Below are positions 1 through 53,887 of a DNA stretch of 64,000 bases, piece by piece. Both the position numbers and the translations under genes were made by a program. The notes under the pieces are model-generated. The model ran no database searches. It worked only from the letters and a program-made list of their open reading frames with translations, and was not told the origin of the DNA. Origin of the DNA: Polyodon spathula (Eukaryota; Chordata; Actinopteri; Acipenseriformes; Polyodontidae); contig NC_054558.1 of the NCBI RefSeq assembly GCF_017654505.1, forward strand, positions 14,499,628 to 14,563,627. The letters are read 5' to 3'. Position 1 is the stretch's first letter, and each line of letters starts with the position of its first letter.

Positions 1-40375
<40,375 letters not shown>

Positions 40376-41034
40376 TTAAAAACGCACACCACTCAGCCCT
40401 GCCTCCCAAGATGCACTGCAATTTTTAATAGATTTATTACCTCAGAGCCTTTCTTTCTACATTTATAGGTTAGGAGGAGAACACAGTATTCTAAGGGCAT
40501 AGCATACTGTGCTCAGTTCTGGCCACTACTCCATCACTTCTTTATTTAAAGTCAACATTTTATTTTATTATTTAAAACAGATAGTTTTAAATCCTGTCTG
40601 CAACACAAATTCATCAAGGATGCACAGCCAAATTAGTTTTTTTCTTTTTTCATTTTTTTTTATTACAGTATATTGAAATGCCCAAAGGCTGTGAAAAACA
40701 ACCTTTTTCAAAAGAATTGTTTAACCTTTCAGTTTTCACCACCTTCTTCATATTGTATCATAGCTGATGTGATTGCAACCTATAATTCATTGTATTTACT
40801 GTTAACACAGATTTTCACAAACACAGATGTACATAAAGCCCTATATTTAACAAAAAAAGCACAAACAAAATACTCATGATTAAGACTGTCGAAACACGTT
40901 GAGATTTTGTTTGTGCTTTTTTTGTCTTCTAAAAAATGTGAAGAGAAAAGCTAAAATAAAAAATAAGAATAATAAATTATTTTGTGAAGAATTGGTTGAC
41001 TTTTTTCACTCAAATCTATGGTTATAAATGTACC

Positions 41035-41275
41035 ACTAAATCTACAACAAAGAAGAATTAGGGTGGACTTGGTTGGACTAGGGTAAGAGACACTTTTCCA
41101 CACTGAGTGGAGAGGGTATGGAACGGGTCACCTAGTTATGTTGTTGATGTTGAATTACTGGGATCGTTTAAGATCCAACGTTACAAAGTGTTGACATTAA
41201 TCATCTACTTGCACCGGAAAAGCACTTATGGGCCAAAGGCCTCCTCTCGTTCATTAATTTTCTTATGTTATCAAA
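41035..41275 (+). repeat. Eroded LINE-like tail
   Basis: GGGCCAAAGGCCTCCTCTCG and the following TTTTCTTATG match the 3' tail of the repeat at 4060-4375, in the same orientation. The upstream part resembles the decayed coding tail, with no open frame. Confidence 0.5.
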
Positions 41276-41699
41276 TGTAGGCAGCTACTTGCTTTGTTAA
41301 ATTGGCATAAAACATTTTTTGAAAACCAGATTCACAAAAGTTAAAATGTAGCCAGCGAGGGGGATGGAATATTTCAAATATGTGAGCCTACATACATTTA
41401 CACGTGTACTCTGGGGGGTTGGGGTGAACGTACTACAATACAAGGTTTTAATTTGGCCAGAATAGACTGAATATTTCTAGTGAATTGAGTACACTGTGTC
41501 GTTTTCCAGCACAGAGCCCAATATTTACCTCCAGGATCCCCTGGTAACCATGGCAACACTCATTCCATCCCCCCACTTTTAAGCCGAGTCAGGGAAACTG
41601 TGATTCTACACTGGGAAGGACTCCTTGTGAGCACAGTGTCAGCAGCCAGGAGAAAGCGCACTGTATCTCATTAGCAAGGTCTAGCAGGGGTGTGCTGTG

Positions 41700-42108
41700 C
41701 CACTCCAGAAACACCACGGCCAGCTTTAAATACCCCTCACACCCCCAAAGGACTGCCACTCCAGAAACACCACGGCCAGCTTTAAACACCCCCTCACACC
41801 TCCACAGGACTCCCACTCCAGAAACACCATGGCCAGCTTTAAACACCCCTCACACCTCCACAGGACTGCCACTCCAGAAACACCACAGCCAGCTTTAAAC
41901 ACCCCTCACACCTCCACAGGACTGCCACTCCAGAAACACCACGGCCAGCTTTAAACACCCCTCACACCTCCACAGGACTGCCACTCCAGAAACACCATGG
42001 CCAGCTTTAAACACCCCTGACACCTCCACAGGACTGCCACTCCAGAAACACCATGGCCAGCTTTAAACACCCCTCACACCTCCACAGGACTGCCACTCCA
42101 GCATCGTG
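41700..42108. repeat. 56-bp minisatellite, seven full units plus partial
   Basis: Units start with CCACTCCAGAAACACCA at 41700, 41756, 41813, 41869, 41925, 41981 and 42037, and a last partial at 42093. All are 56 bp except the second, which is 57. Identity is high, so expansion is recent. The period is not a multiple of three and the array lies in an intron, so it is not coding. Confidence 0.95.
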
Positions 42109-42394
42109 ACTCACTAACCTTAACGTCACTTCTTCTGTGTTACATAGTATCTAAGGAACGTACTGCTTTTGGCAGCAATGTTTTAAAAATGCCTTTCATT
42201 TAATTAATCAATCCTTCACTTGGGGTGAAACGACACACTGATGTAATATGCAGGTCACATTTTCACGATACATGTGATGGTCTTAATAGGCTACTTGTAT
42301 AATGCTAATAAGCTCAAATGATCATTTAATAATGGGCTATTGTGTTACGATAAAAATAATGATCTAGGGCGATCATACCAACTAGATGGGTTAC

Positions 42395-42550
42395 TGTATA
42401 CAAGTTTCCCATAGTAAAAGCAAAGTCTAATAAAGCACAGTAACGCACTGATACGCATTGTAAAGCCCACAGAAGTATGGTAAAGCATATTAAAAACATG
42501 TTAAACCCTGTAAACTATGGTAAATGCTTAGTATAACCATGTGAAAAGAA
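42395..42550 (+). repeat. R2 small repeat copy
   Basis: AATAAAGCACAGTAACGCAC, TTGTAAAGCCCACAGAAG and ATGGTAAAGCATATTAAA match the copy at 11350-11585 in order. It is followed at about 42585-42790 by a reverse-oriented eroded LINE-like tail. Confidence 0.5.
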
Positions 42551-44129
42551 TGGGGAAAAAATGGCAGAATTACAAGGACAGAAGAACATTTACAAACGAC
42601 AGGAAGCCATTTGACCCATCGTAGCTTCGGATTGATCAACTCTGTCAAGTTGGGACCTAAAGGATCCCAGTGATTTTGCTTCAACAACATGACTAGGTAT
42701 CCCACTCCCTCACCAATCCAGTTAAAAGTAATGTATCCAACCCTCTGTTCAAAGCCTATCTCCACTTAATTTTCAGCTGTGAAAACAAATTGGGTAAAAA
42801 GAATGACGCACAACAGACATTTTCTGTAACCTTTCTGTGCATTCTGAACCTCACTGCAGAAGACTTTGAAACTGTAGACTTTCAATATAAGGTCACCAAT
42901 AGAGAATGTATTTATAAAAATCTAAGCTCTGAAAATTAGTTCCTGGACAGCACTCAAAGACCCATAACAAAACCCAAACACGTTGTGCAGAAAGGCATCA
43001 TTCATATTTTATTTTCCAAACACAGAAAACATTTTACACAGTAATTATTGCAAAATGTCTTTTGGGAATAACCTCTCAAGGTCTGGCATTCATTTAAAAT
43101 ATGACTTAAGAAATAGAACACGTTCTCTGAGGAAATGTATGTATATTAAAAATATGGGGTCCATTAGCCAAAGCAATACTGAAGTATTGTATTAATTTTT
43201 GTATACATTCATATACATTTTTCTCTGTATGTTCTTCTAAATCACACGTATATTATTCTGAAAGTATTAATGCAATGGTATTATTTTTGTATCCATAAAA
43301 ATACAACATTTTACAGCATTTTAATAAAACTCATTACGTACACTGACAGTTTCTCCAGCAAATACATCAAAACTGATAAATTACCTCTCTAATAAGAAAT
43401 TGTCTGAAATCGTGGCTGCAACAGGATTGAACTTATTATATTTAGCACAAAAAAACAAGTAAATTAGTATGAATAAAAAATATTTTATCAAGAAAAATGT
43501 CCAATAAAGTGTTAACTCTATTACAATGAACACACTCAGTAGTAAGTCCTTATTAAGGACATGCACTGTTGCTTCCTTGCCTGGCCTTAATAGCAAGTTT
43601 TCACTGAAGTTACAAAATCCTCCTTCAAGATATTTGTCAACCCTGGCAAAAAAGCAGAGGATCTGGATAGCAGCAAAGATTGTGTATATTTAAGTCTCTG
43701 TGTCCTGTCTGTCTGCTCGGTATTACTGCCACTGAGGCTATCTTGCTACAGCCAATTATCCAATTGAACAAGAAATATCATTCCCTGGATCACCCAGTAT
43801 TGACATCTACCTGTGCATCTGCCTATCCATCATCACTGACACTTTTCCAATCTCTTTATTTACTGTATCTGTCTATTGTACCATTCTCTGCCATTAAGAC
43901 TCCAGAAAGATAATCTTTGCAATACATCTCTACTATACACTGGGGCCATCAACAACATGGTGGACACTGTTGTTTGTTCATTCTGTGATGGGATGCTATT
44001 GTATTACCCGATTATCAAATTGAACAATTGATTGATTGTTGCTCTGATCATCAATAAATGCAATAATCAATGGCTGTTTACACAATAAGTAGGGCTGAAT
44101 TTTTGTCCACATAAAAAAAAAAAATCTGA

Positions 44130-44300
44130 TGCTATTCCAGTTCCTAGTAGCTGATTGATCTCATAACTTTGTCAGATTGGGTCTTAAAGGATCCAAGTGA
44201 TTCAGCTTCAACAACACGACTAGGTAGCCCATTCCATCCCCTCACCACTCTGTGTGAAGAAGTGTCCCTTTCTCTCTGTCCTACATGTAGTCTAGCAGTG
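44130..44300 (-). repeat. Eroded LINE-like tail
   Basis: GTTCCTAGTAGCTGATTGAT, then GATTCAGCTTCAACAACACG and TGTGTGAAGAAGTGTCCC follow the same order as in 50700-50870, in the same orientation but with many substitutions. Confidence 0.55.
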
Positions 44301-44694
44301 GCGTTTTTACATACTGCTGTTTAATTCTCTATCAATCTGGATGTTTTTTAGTTTTTTTTTTTAGTTTTTTTTTTTTTCTGGGGTGATTTTCTAACCTACT
44401 TATTAATATGAAATATAAATAAAATGTGGTCTGTGACAAATCTGTTTTTTAAATGTTCATATCTGTCAACACCACAGGACTCCCCTGGGTCCTAAACCCG
44501 CCTATGTACATATGGGGATTGAGGTAATCACACACCAGCCATGAATTCTGTAGACATTTAAAAGGTTTGCTGACATAAGGGGGTTTAACAGTAGAATACA
44601 GGAGAAAATCTGTCCCGGGAGATGTCCGGGAGAAGGGTCCAAAATATGGGAGACTCCCGGTGAATATGGGAGAGTTGACAGCTCTGAATTCTTG

Positions 44695-44962
44695 AGTGAT
44701 GGTATTAAGATCCGCCACTGCAGAACAGCAGGGCCCTCCCGCCACAGTGGTCACTGTTGCTCGGCAAGCCGTGGATTCCCCTGCCGACCTAAGTCCTCCC
44801 TAACCGGGCAGCGCTCGGCCAGTACACCCCTCGGAGGTCCCGGTCCCGGTCATGGTCAGCTGTGACATAGCCTGGATTCAAACTTGTGATCTCCAGGCTA
44901 TAGGGCACATCCTGCACTCCACAAAGAGCGCCTTTACTGGATGCGCCACTTGAGAGCCCAAT
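44695..44962 (-). repeat. tRNA-derived SINE
   Basis: On the minus strand it starts GGGCTCTCAAGTGGCGCATC (A box AGTGGCGCATCC, 44939-44950). The B box GTTTGAATCC (44874-44883) lies about 65 bases on, the normal tRNA spacing. A GC-rich body with CGGGACCGGGACCTCCGAGG follows. I recall this head from fish SINEs but cannot name the family with certainty. Confidence 0.7.
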
Positions 44963-47900
44963 TCATTCAGTCTTTCACGAATTTGCTGTTATTTCAACAT
45001 CAATCAGCTACTAAGAACCAGAAGACCATAACTGTTCCTGTAGCCTGGTTTTAGTTTAATCACACAATCTCAGAATGTTCATTTTATTTGCTGTGTGAGT
45101 TTCTATTCTATACCATTCTTCTTCACACTGTGAATTTGACACAATCATTAAATATCTCAGTTTGAACATTACAGTTTAATTCATGTACTGTGGTAGTCTT
45201 ATAAATGTTCTTAGTCATTTTAAACCTAAGGGGTAGTAATGATGAATCACGCTCTATAAAGCTAAAAGAAAAAATCCACCCCATAAAATTACCAAACCAT
45301 AAATAAAAAAATAAAAAACATGTACATTTAATATGGGCTTGTAAATTGTTTCTTTTAAGAAAATTAAAAGTACTTTTTTTTAAAGAATCACGCCAATAAC
45401 AAATCTAGACCCTAATCGTATAAATTGGGCATGTAAGATTCAATTTAATTTCCTAAACATTTTACCTTTATAGTTAAACACATTTTAATGGGAATTTCAA
45501 TCTGTACTCAATCTGTGTACATAGAAAAGACAGTGAATAAATAACCTTGCACCGCACACTGTATAAACACCTGATTTGACATGCATATCTTTGAAATGAT
45601 TAAACGTTTAGGAAACATTTTAAAACATTTACCATCCTTGGTATAAATCTATTTTTCCAAATATATTCTGGCCTGTATCTTCACGTCATGCTGTTGAGGC
45701 AGTAATACCCTAACACAAGCCTGAAATCATTTCTATTAGCTAAACTGTTATTGATCAGTACTGTTTTTGTGTGTATCGATCTCCCTCTACTATTTCTTTC
45801 TGATGCTTGTAGTGTTAAGTCTTTTCAAAATAAACACTTATTTGCAACAGACTACCCTTTTCTCACTGGAAAAATATCTACTTCTGTGGATTGGGTTTAT
45901 TGGGGAGTTCTGAACTCTCAACCTAAAAAATTCACACCCGATAAAACAGGAGAGTTTTCCAGAATTTTCTAATACCAGGTTTTCAGGTACAAAAACAATA
46001 TTAAAGCATTTTTTGTCTACAGAAACAGAAATTTTGATGTGTGAGTAACTGTCAATGTATGCTGGATTGTCAATGAGTCTGAGTGTTTCACCCATAACTA
46101 TAAAACTCCATTAACTAAATGAAACTTGAATCAAATCACTGACAAATGTATTTTTCAACGTCTTCAAAAAACAAGTTTCAGTGTGTGTGTGTATCACAGC
46201 CTGTGTGTATGTCACTGTCAGCGTCTTATTTTTAAAGAGCCCATCCTTGTGTGCTCGTAAACACATGTTTATTTAATAGAGCCCTCCTCCAGTACTAATG
46301 CACTGTTCAGCTGCCACTCACCACAACACTACGACTCAAACGCAAATCAGCTCTGACTAAACTGGGTTGCAGCTCTTGAGTGCAGCCTTACCCATAGCAC
46401 AGCCTCTCTGCCACTACTGCTGCCATGCCTCTGTGTCCACTAAGGGGAGAGCTGGAGAGGGTTAGGGCCCTGTTAGCAACAGAGGTTTCCATTTGTCCTT
46501 AAAAGAACAGATAGAGGGCAGCTGATTCAAGGAGAACAACTTGCTGGGTGGAACCCTTTAATGTTTCGCTTTCTCTTGCTCTCTGAATGTATTTATTTGT
46601 TTAATTCAGGGTTCCAGAGAGGTCAACTTACAAAGCCAAAAAAAAAGAAAAGTTGTTACAAATTACAAATGTTGATCTAATATTCATCTTGGTAACATCC
46701 ACCTCCCGCAACCTTAATTCCTAGAATATCTGTTCATTATTAAAAGATGATATATCAAATAATTCATAAATAAATAATACAAATTATACTAAAAATGAAA
46801 GCAGTTTAAATAGTCTTTTTGGGGAAATTTTTTCAATCCTTTTTTCAGTGTCTGCAATCCTTCTGCGTGGTTCTGCTACATCAATATTGAGTTACTACTG
46901 TTTTTCTTGACCGGCTGGGAGGGAAGGGGAGGGGAGAGCCTGTTTGTTCGTGGAGCAGAACAGACCATCCTTTTGCGGTAAGTAAAAAATTAAGAATAAA
47001 AACAAACCCAACATTTGCCCAAGGAGTGTGGAACCAGGGTCAGTGTTTGATGATTTTCCTGTAGGGACAGGGACAAGTTTGGGGATTTGTAGATCCCCAA
47101 AAGAAGTGTGTGAGCGGGACACGCTGTATTCATGGCAGCTTTTATTTTCAATTGTGTTTTGACAGTATTTTCTTTGGCATCTTGTTGTCCCTCCCTATTT
47201 TACACCAGCGTGTATTGTCGCCCGGCTGATACCAATGTTGGTAGCAGCCCATAGCTCTTTCTGTGTGCTACCAAAATAGTTCCTGTGTCTCTCCATTTGC
47301 CGGCAGATTACCCACACCCCTTTCATACTGCCCTTCAATGGCTTAGAGTTGCTAAGAGCGTGTCAAGAAAGGCTAGACTGAACAGTCTTCCTCATGGCTT
47401 TCAAAATCAGGTGGCAATGTTACCTGTAATCTGTTTCAGTCCCACTTACTCCTCCAATATTGAGCTCAATACACAGCTTTAAAAAATTACACATTATTCA
47501 GAGAGTTTAGAAAGCACAACACAATAGCGTGAAAGAATTAAGAACTGTCAATTGAATAATCCTGTCAAATGTACAGTAGTTTTGTGTATGCATTAGTAAT
47601 GACTAATAAAAATACAACTGCTGCCGCAAGACGACATAAGGCTGTAATGCAAGGAAGGCTACAGCTTGGAGAACGTTGTATTCTATAGTATTAAAACTCA
47701 GGATATTAAAATGTTTGGTAACTAGGCAACACAGAGCAAGAGTCATCTTACCTATGTTTGATTCAATCTGCTTTTTCACTAGAAATTCTTATCTTCTCAT
47801 ACCTCTTCACCTCAAAAAGGTATGTAAATTACAATCCTCTCTTTATTCAGTTATCCAAACACACCTGAACTGAAACATGGTTCTGAACATTGTTTTGTTG

Positions 47901-48436
47901 CTGTTTACTGAGCCGCCTTTTCGTAGTCTGTGTGTGTATCAAGCAGTGTATTTACACACACACACACAACAACTCCAGAATTATTTCTGACATCAAATCT
48001 CACTGTTTTAAAAAAAAAAAAAAAAAAATCAGAATCCTTCTAGTACCACTTTTCAGTGGGTGGTAGGCTCGACTGTACTGTGATCCCCGGTACAAACACT
48101 CAGGCATCACTCACAGGATTGCAGGGCATCACCATTCACGTCACATTTATTTCACTGCTTACCAACTACACATAGTCCAGCAGATTTTACAGTTTCCGAC
48201 AACACATATGTTGAGCATAAACCTAAACTTAACAAGATTTTCTACAGTCAGGTAGTCGTTTAACCTTTCTTCTCCATCCTCACCAGGCACCAGGGAGCAG
48301 TGTCATTTCAATGCTACTATTAGGTACAAGATGTATCTAATAAGTGCCACCAGCACAAACACCCTATGACATGCGACGCACAGCATATGACCAAACCAGC
48401 GATGATAGAATTAATTAATCAATATCAAATCTGATT

Positions 48437-48447
48437 TATATATATAT

Positions 48448-48498
<51 letters not shown>
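48437..48498. repeat. (TA)n then (GATA)n microsatellite
   Basis: TA repeats from 48437 to 48450 are followed by twelve GATA units to 48498. Confidence 0.95.
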
Positions 48499-48501
<3 letters not shown>

Positions 48502-49179
48502 TCATTCTGTAGAAAGCAGGTATGATTAGCTTTAACTAAGCAGCTGAAGGTTTCTCATTAATGGGCTGGAGTTGGAAGAAAGAAAGCTTCCAAGAAGGAG
48601 ATGTGCTTGGAGTGATAAAGCATGACAGTCATACAAATCAAAGTTTACATCCAGAGCTATTTCTCTTTTATTAGATGCGATTCTTAGCTAATAAAATATC
48701 ACACAACATGAGTGGCATAATGCTGATTTAGGAAATGCTTAAATATTTTTCAGCAATACAGGACAAGAGCAAGAGTTGAGTAATGTACAATTCAACAAGC
48801 CCTGGTCAGAAGTTTTGCCCCTGTGACAGCCGCGTCAGACTCCACACTCTGGCTGAGTTTGTCTGGGTTTGTATGAAGTATTACTGTGTGGTCTGTACCC
48901 CTGCCTGTCTGTACTGAGACAGCCCAGCGGTGAGGGGGAGAGATGCACAACTCAGGCTGCCCTCTGGAACCCTGCCAAGTCCCTGCTAAAGGAGTTGAAA
49001 TGCGGGGCAGGAAAAGGCTTGCTGCCGAACATGCCGTGCACTGTTATACAACCTGACAGCCTTACTTATCTGCCATCCTGAGGGTTTAGGAAAAGAGCTC
49101 TGTGATTCTCTATGTCCAACAGGACTCCCTGATTAATTAGGGAAATACAATTAAGTGTGTACCGATCATTTTCATTAGC

Positions 49180-50450
49180 AAACAAATGAGTTTACCAAGT
49201 TTACGAATGAGAGGCCACTCAGCCTATCTATGCTCAGCTGGTTCCTAGTAGTGGATCGATTACAGTTACCCATTCCATACCCTTCCCTTTGTAAAGAATA
49301 CCCCTTCTCCACTGGCACATCCGGCCCGTGAGGGCTCGGTATGGTACGGGTAAGGGTGGTTCTCCTCTGGCTATTTGTCGAGCCAAGCAAGGACCAAACC
49401 ATGAAACTCTGACTTCACAAGACACTTGAATCTGGCTACAAGTTGAGTTGATCCGAGCCAGGGTCGGGGTTAAGGATTTTCATCATTACATTGCATCAGT
49501 CAATATACTCCACAAAGACAAACAGCAAGCAACACAGTGGCCAGCGAGTGTGATGAGAGAAAAGTACAGTCTTGGGACGGGGACGCTGAGGAAGTGCAGG
49601 CTCTAGTTTCTCTGTGGGCAGGTACAATTGTTCAATAATATCTGGAGTCGCAAGTCAGAAATGAGAACATTTATGCTTGAATTTCTGACTATTTGAAGCA
49701 AATAGACATAAACCGTGGGTACTGCACACTTAACACACACTCAAAAACACAGCATTCTACCACATTTATCATCCTTGACCTTTATTATATTAATATAAAG
49801 AAAAAAATGCAGAAAATAAAAACAATTCTAAACTTATTTACAAAAATATTTAGTAAAACAAAATACAGCTGTACCATACATACAACTACGGCTCTCGTTG
49901 CACTTCGCACAGATTCTTTTTTTTAAGCACCCAAACAAAAAACAACTCTAAAAAAACAGCAAATGGCAAATCATATTTTTAAAACCTTCTTTTTTTCTCT
50001 TCAACAGAAAACAAAGTTCAATTAGTTTTAAGTCAATATAATCAGTAAAACTTGTGGATTATAAAGAAATTCCTAAATATATTTACAAAATATAGCGATA
50101 CAAGTTACAGCTGTACCGTTTGTCTAATCATTTTTGAACACCACTTGTTTGTGATTCTTTTGGCAAACTGAGTTAATTAATAACAATAACTAATGACAAC
50201 TTTCTTTCATTGTGTGTGACATCAGTAGCACGGCTCTGCTCTGCAGTGGAACAACAACCCAGGCTCACCTTAACTGCACCGTGAGGGCTTGGCATGGCCT
50301 CAGTGCGGGTCGGTTGGACAGCGGAAAACAGGCAAAAGTGTCTCCTACCCTCTGTCCTACACCCACATAATTTCAAAATGTGTCCTTTGATCCTGGTTTC
50401 TGTGCTGTGCTTAAATTATTAGCTAGGGTTAACTTTCACAGGGATTAAAA
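49180..50450. repeat. Mixed repeat debris
   Basis: Eroded LINE-like tail pieces lie at about 49190-49290 and 50335-50450. Two related segments lie at about 49300-49460 and 50220-50330, sharing CCGTGAGGGCTYGGYATGG and nearby motifs. They are probably copies of one small DNA element. No gene is seen. Confidence 0.4.
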
Positions 50451-50649
50451 GATTGTGAAACTTTCCCAAAAGGTCAGGCAGTGGCAGTGATCCAGTTTAA
50501 ATAGGGTATAAAGTGCTTCCTATGGTGGTTACAGCTGTTACAAGTAAGAGTTACTAGCAGGGCAGAGCTTGGCATACAGAAAATATCACCATTAAAACAG
50601 AGGACAGGATCATTCAAGTTATTAATACTAACTCCTGTGCATGTAGTTT

Positions 50650-51240
50650 AAAGTGTTACAAAACACCTTAGAACATGAGAACCTAAAGTTTACAAACGAG
50701 TGGAGGCCATTCAGCCCATCTTGCTCGTTTGGTTGTTAGTAGCTTATTGATCCCAGAATCTCATCAAGCAGCTTCTTGAAGGATCCCATGGTGTCAGCTT
50801 CAACAACATTACTAGGGAGTTGGTTCCAGATTCCCACGATTCTCTGTGTAAAAAGGAAGTGCCTCCTATTTTCTGTTCTGAATGCCCCTTTATCTAATTT
50901 CCATTTGTGACCCCTGGTCCTTGTTTCTTTTTTCACATCAAAAAAGTCCTTTGGACTGACCATTTACAATTTTGAATGTTTGAATCAGATCGCCAAGTAG
51001 TCTTCTTTGTTTAAGACTGAATACATTCAATTCTTTTAGCCTGTTTGCATGTGACATGCCTCTTTGCACTCTCTAGAGCAGCAATATCCTTTTTGTAGCG
51101 AGGTGACCAGCACTGAACACACTATTCTAGATGAGGTCTTACTAATGTTTTGTAAAGTTTTAACATTACTTCCCTTGATTTAAATTCAACACTTTTCACT
51201 ATATATGCAAGCATCTTGTTGGCCTTTTTTAATAGCTTCC
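50650..51240 (-). repeat. LINE (CR1/L2-like) reverse transcriptase 3' end, best copy
   Basis: The minus strand from 50963 reads SPKDFFDVKKETRTRGHKWK, LDKGAFRTENRRHFLFTQR, IVGIWNQLPSNVVEADTMGS and FKKLLDEILGSISY, then a stop at about 50736. This is the classical RTRGH...WNxLPxxVVxA tail. Upstream (50964-51240) lie decayed blocks corresponding to LYNALVRPHLEYC-type motifs, interrupted by stops. The 3' tail continues to about 50670. It serves as reference for the fragments elsewhere in the window. Confidence 0.8.
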
Positions 51241-52300
51241 CCACATTGTTTATATCTCACCTGGCAAAATGTAGAAGAAATGCATTACCTTTGCTGTGTC
51301 CTGTGTTGTCCGTGCTCAGTGTTATACTTGTAAACATGTTGCTGACTCTTCTGAAATTTGTAATCTCACATTGGTATAATCAGCTGGGCAATACATTAGT
51401 CAACATTTCATCAGGAGCGTTCAGCAAAAGAAAAACATCTCTTCTAAGGATTGCAGTGTATCCAGATCACGCTCTCTCCTGCAACAATGCTATTGTATGT
51501 TTTCTGTTCCCACATTTCAATCAGAGCACCAGCACTGTTGCAGAAGGGAGCTTGATCTGGATACACGGTGATGTTTAGAACAGGAAATCACTTGTTCCTG
51601 TTGTAACAGCTGAAAAAAAAAAAGTAATTCCCTAGTTTATTTATCCCCGGTATGTGAATAAAAAAATATCAAAACCATCTGGAATATGTTGAAAAATAAA
51701 ATTGCTGCAATATGGACAATACAGGATATAGCAAAGGTACCATAATGCGTTTCTTGTAAATACAAGACTGTATAGGTTATCTGTCTGTAAAAAGGCACAT
51801 CTGTTGACATTTCAAATCATTTCCCAAGATGTCTTTCTTAGAAGTTCAATATAATTCCTTTAATAACTAACAACTCTTACATTATTTTTCCAATTGAATA
51901 AATATTTTGTTGTTGGTTTCTTTAACTGTATTGGTTCATCAGCAGCAGGGGTGTCAAACTCAATTCTATGCCCATATTGATTTGCGGTTTAATAAATGAA
52001 ATCCGCAAGCATGTACTAGATTCCTTTCTTATGGTGCATAGGGCTTGAAAAAGATATTACAATCAATAACCCTGGCGCTAGAAATCTGGCTTATTGGGTA
52101 AACCTTAAAATAAAAACCCAGCGTAACAATAGAGTACCATCATGCAAATACTGCATACGGAATGAGAGCTATCAGTATGATACAGAAGTGAATGACCATG
52201 ACATACATCAGCAGCACAGAACAGTATAGAATAAGAAGTGGCAATGAACTATCAATCACAAAAATGACTCTCCAGACATACACAAAATTGGAAGAGTGAC

Positions 52301-52903
52301 TGTGGCAAAGTGCTCGCCCCTGTGTGTGTTCTGTGTTATATGTTGTGTGTTAATGTTGGTGTATACTCATTGGTACACAGGATATAAACAGGTCTGTGTA
52401 ACATGAGTGTTTAAAATGTGTATTTGTATTTAGGCACGAGGATTGCACAGCACTTCACGTGCAAGTAAAACGTAATAGTATGTGAGCACGGGGAATTGCA
52501 CTTTATTAATTCATGTGCAGTTGTACCGCGACTCCAACTGAATGATTGATTATCAATCGAGTCTCGGTACAGCTGCATAAAAGCAGCATGTTTTCACCCA
52601 CTCGGGGTTGTGTGTTCGGTGAGTGGAGAACGGGATTGGAGATGGAGGTAAAGAGAATAATAATAATCGTTAAAAAGAAGCTCACCATGTTTTGTCTGTA
52701 CAGTCCATTTTGTTTGTCTGTTTATTTTGGCTACCAGTGCCGTGTCCTGTGTTTTTTGTTTGTTACAACCTTTTTATTTCTTGTTGTTTATTTATTAAAT
52801 GTTGAGCGAAACCATTCTTTCAGCTCCACCAAACTCCACCTCTCTCTGTCGTTTATTTCCTGTTTCTGGTCTGACGTCACCCACTGCAGCTGTCTTTGTG
52901 ACA
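52301..52903 (+). mobile_element. Solo LTR, 603 bp, with perfect 5-bp target duplication
   Basis: It begins TGTGGCAAAG and ends CTTTGTGACA; these are inverted matches at 8 of 10 bases and keep the TG...CA rule. GTGAC lies immediately on both sides (52296-52300 and 52904-52908). A TATA-like GCATAAAAGC lies near 52575 and ATTAAATG near 52795. No gag or pol sequence adjoins, so an ancestral element has recombined to one LTR. The short reading frames inside are incidental. Confidence 0.85.
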
Positions 52904-53887
52904 GTGACGTACAGATGGACAGATGTATGGACAGACAGACACCCCCTGTAGCACCAGAATCTGAGATTCACAACAAATGAAACTAAATCATGTTAACCAA
53001 GTTTCATAGAAATTGGAGAAGCACATCTCCAAAAACATGCAAAAATGGAGACAGGTATCCCTGTAAATCCCCAGAATCTGATATTCTCAATCAATGATGC
53101 TAAACATTGTTTATACCATGTTTCACGGTAATTGAATAAGCGGCTCTCCAGAACTTTGCGTGTGAAGTGAGACATATATACCGCCTCCACTATATTCCAT
53201 TTGCAGGAGAATGCATCCCCAGTGGGGGATAATAAAGATTTTGCAAGGGCATGGACTGGAATAGCCAAGGCTGCCCTGCTATGTATCAGATCATTTCAAT
53301 GTCACTTTCCTCTTGGTGATAACATGGACCCGCTATTCAGAGCTGTTTAAATCAAGTGCTTTCTTTTAGTCTGGAATAAATCATAATGAAAGCTGCAATA
53401 TCAATGTGTTCTGCACTGACATTAAAGTGTATTGATTTTGTCTGATATATCCCCCCTGGAATGAACTTGTGTCCTTCAGTGAAAGACACTTTGGCATGAG
53501 GGTAAGGTCACTGACTCTGTGCCCTGACACATTCCCCCAAAGGAAGGATCCTGATTCACTCTCTTGAAGCAGGGCCACTTTGGTAGTGTGCTTGCCTGTA
53601 CACAGTATACGGCTTCAGAATACGCTGCTCAATGTGGACATCTAGGGCAGAAAGCCTTTAAAGAGGGTGTTCACAATAAAGTGTAAAAAAACAAAATGTT
53701 TATAAAAAAATGTAATATAGCAGCAAGACATCTAGCCTATTTATGGATAGCTTTAAATTGACAAAAAATAAATCAGGCTGAGACAAAGGTGGTGTTGGTG
53801 GGCTCTCTGCATCTTTCAGTACAGTCCTCCCTATTAAGATCCAACAGAGATTGGCGTAAATTTCCTGACCAATATGCCTTTCACATA

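Noticed and set aside
41589..41898. Repetitive protein-like frames on both strands
   Set aside because: They arise from the 56-bp minisatellite, whose period is not a multiple of three, so no stable repeat protein can be encoded.
52546..52980. 144-residue hydrophobic open frame
   Set aside because: It begins inside the solo LTR and runs across its end; T-rich LTR sequence gives chance hydrophobic translations.
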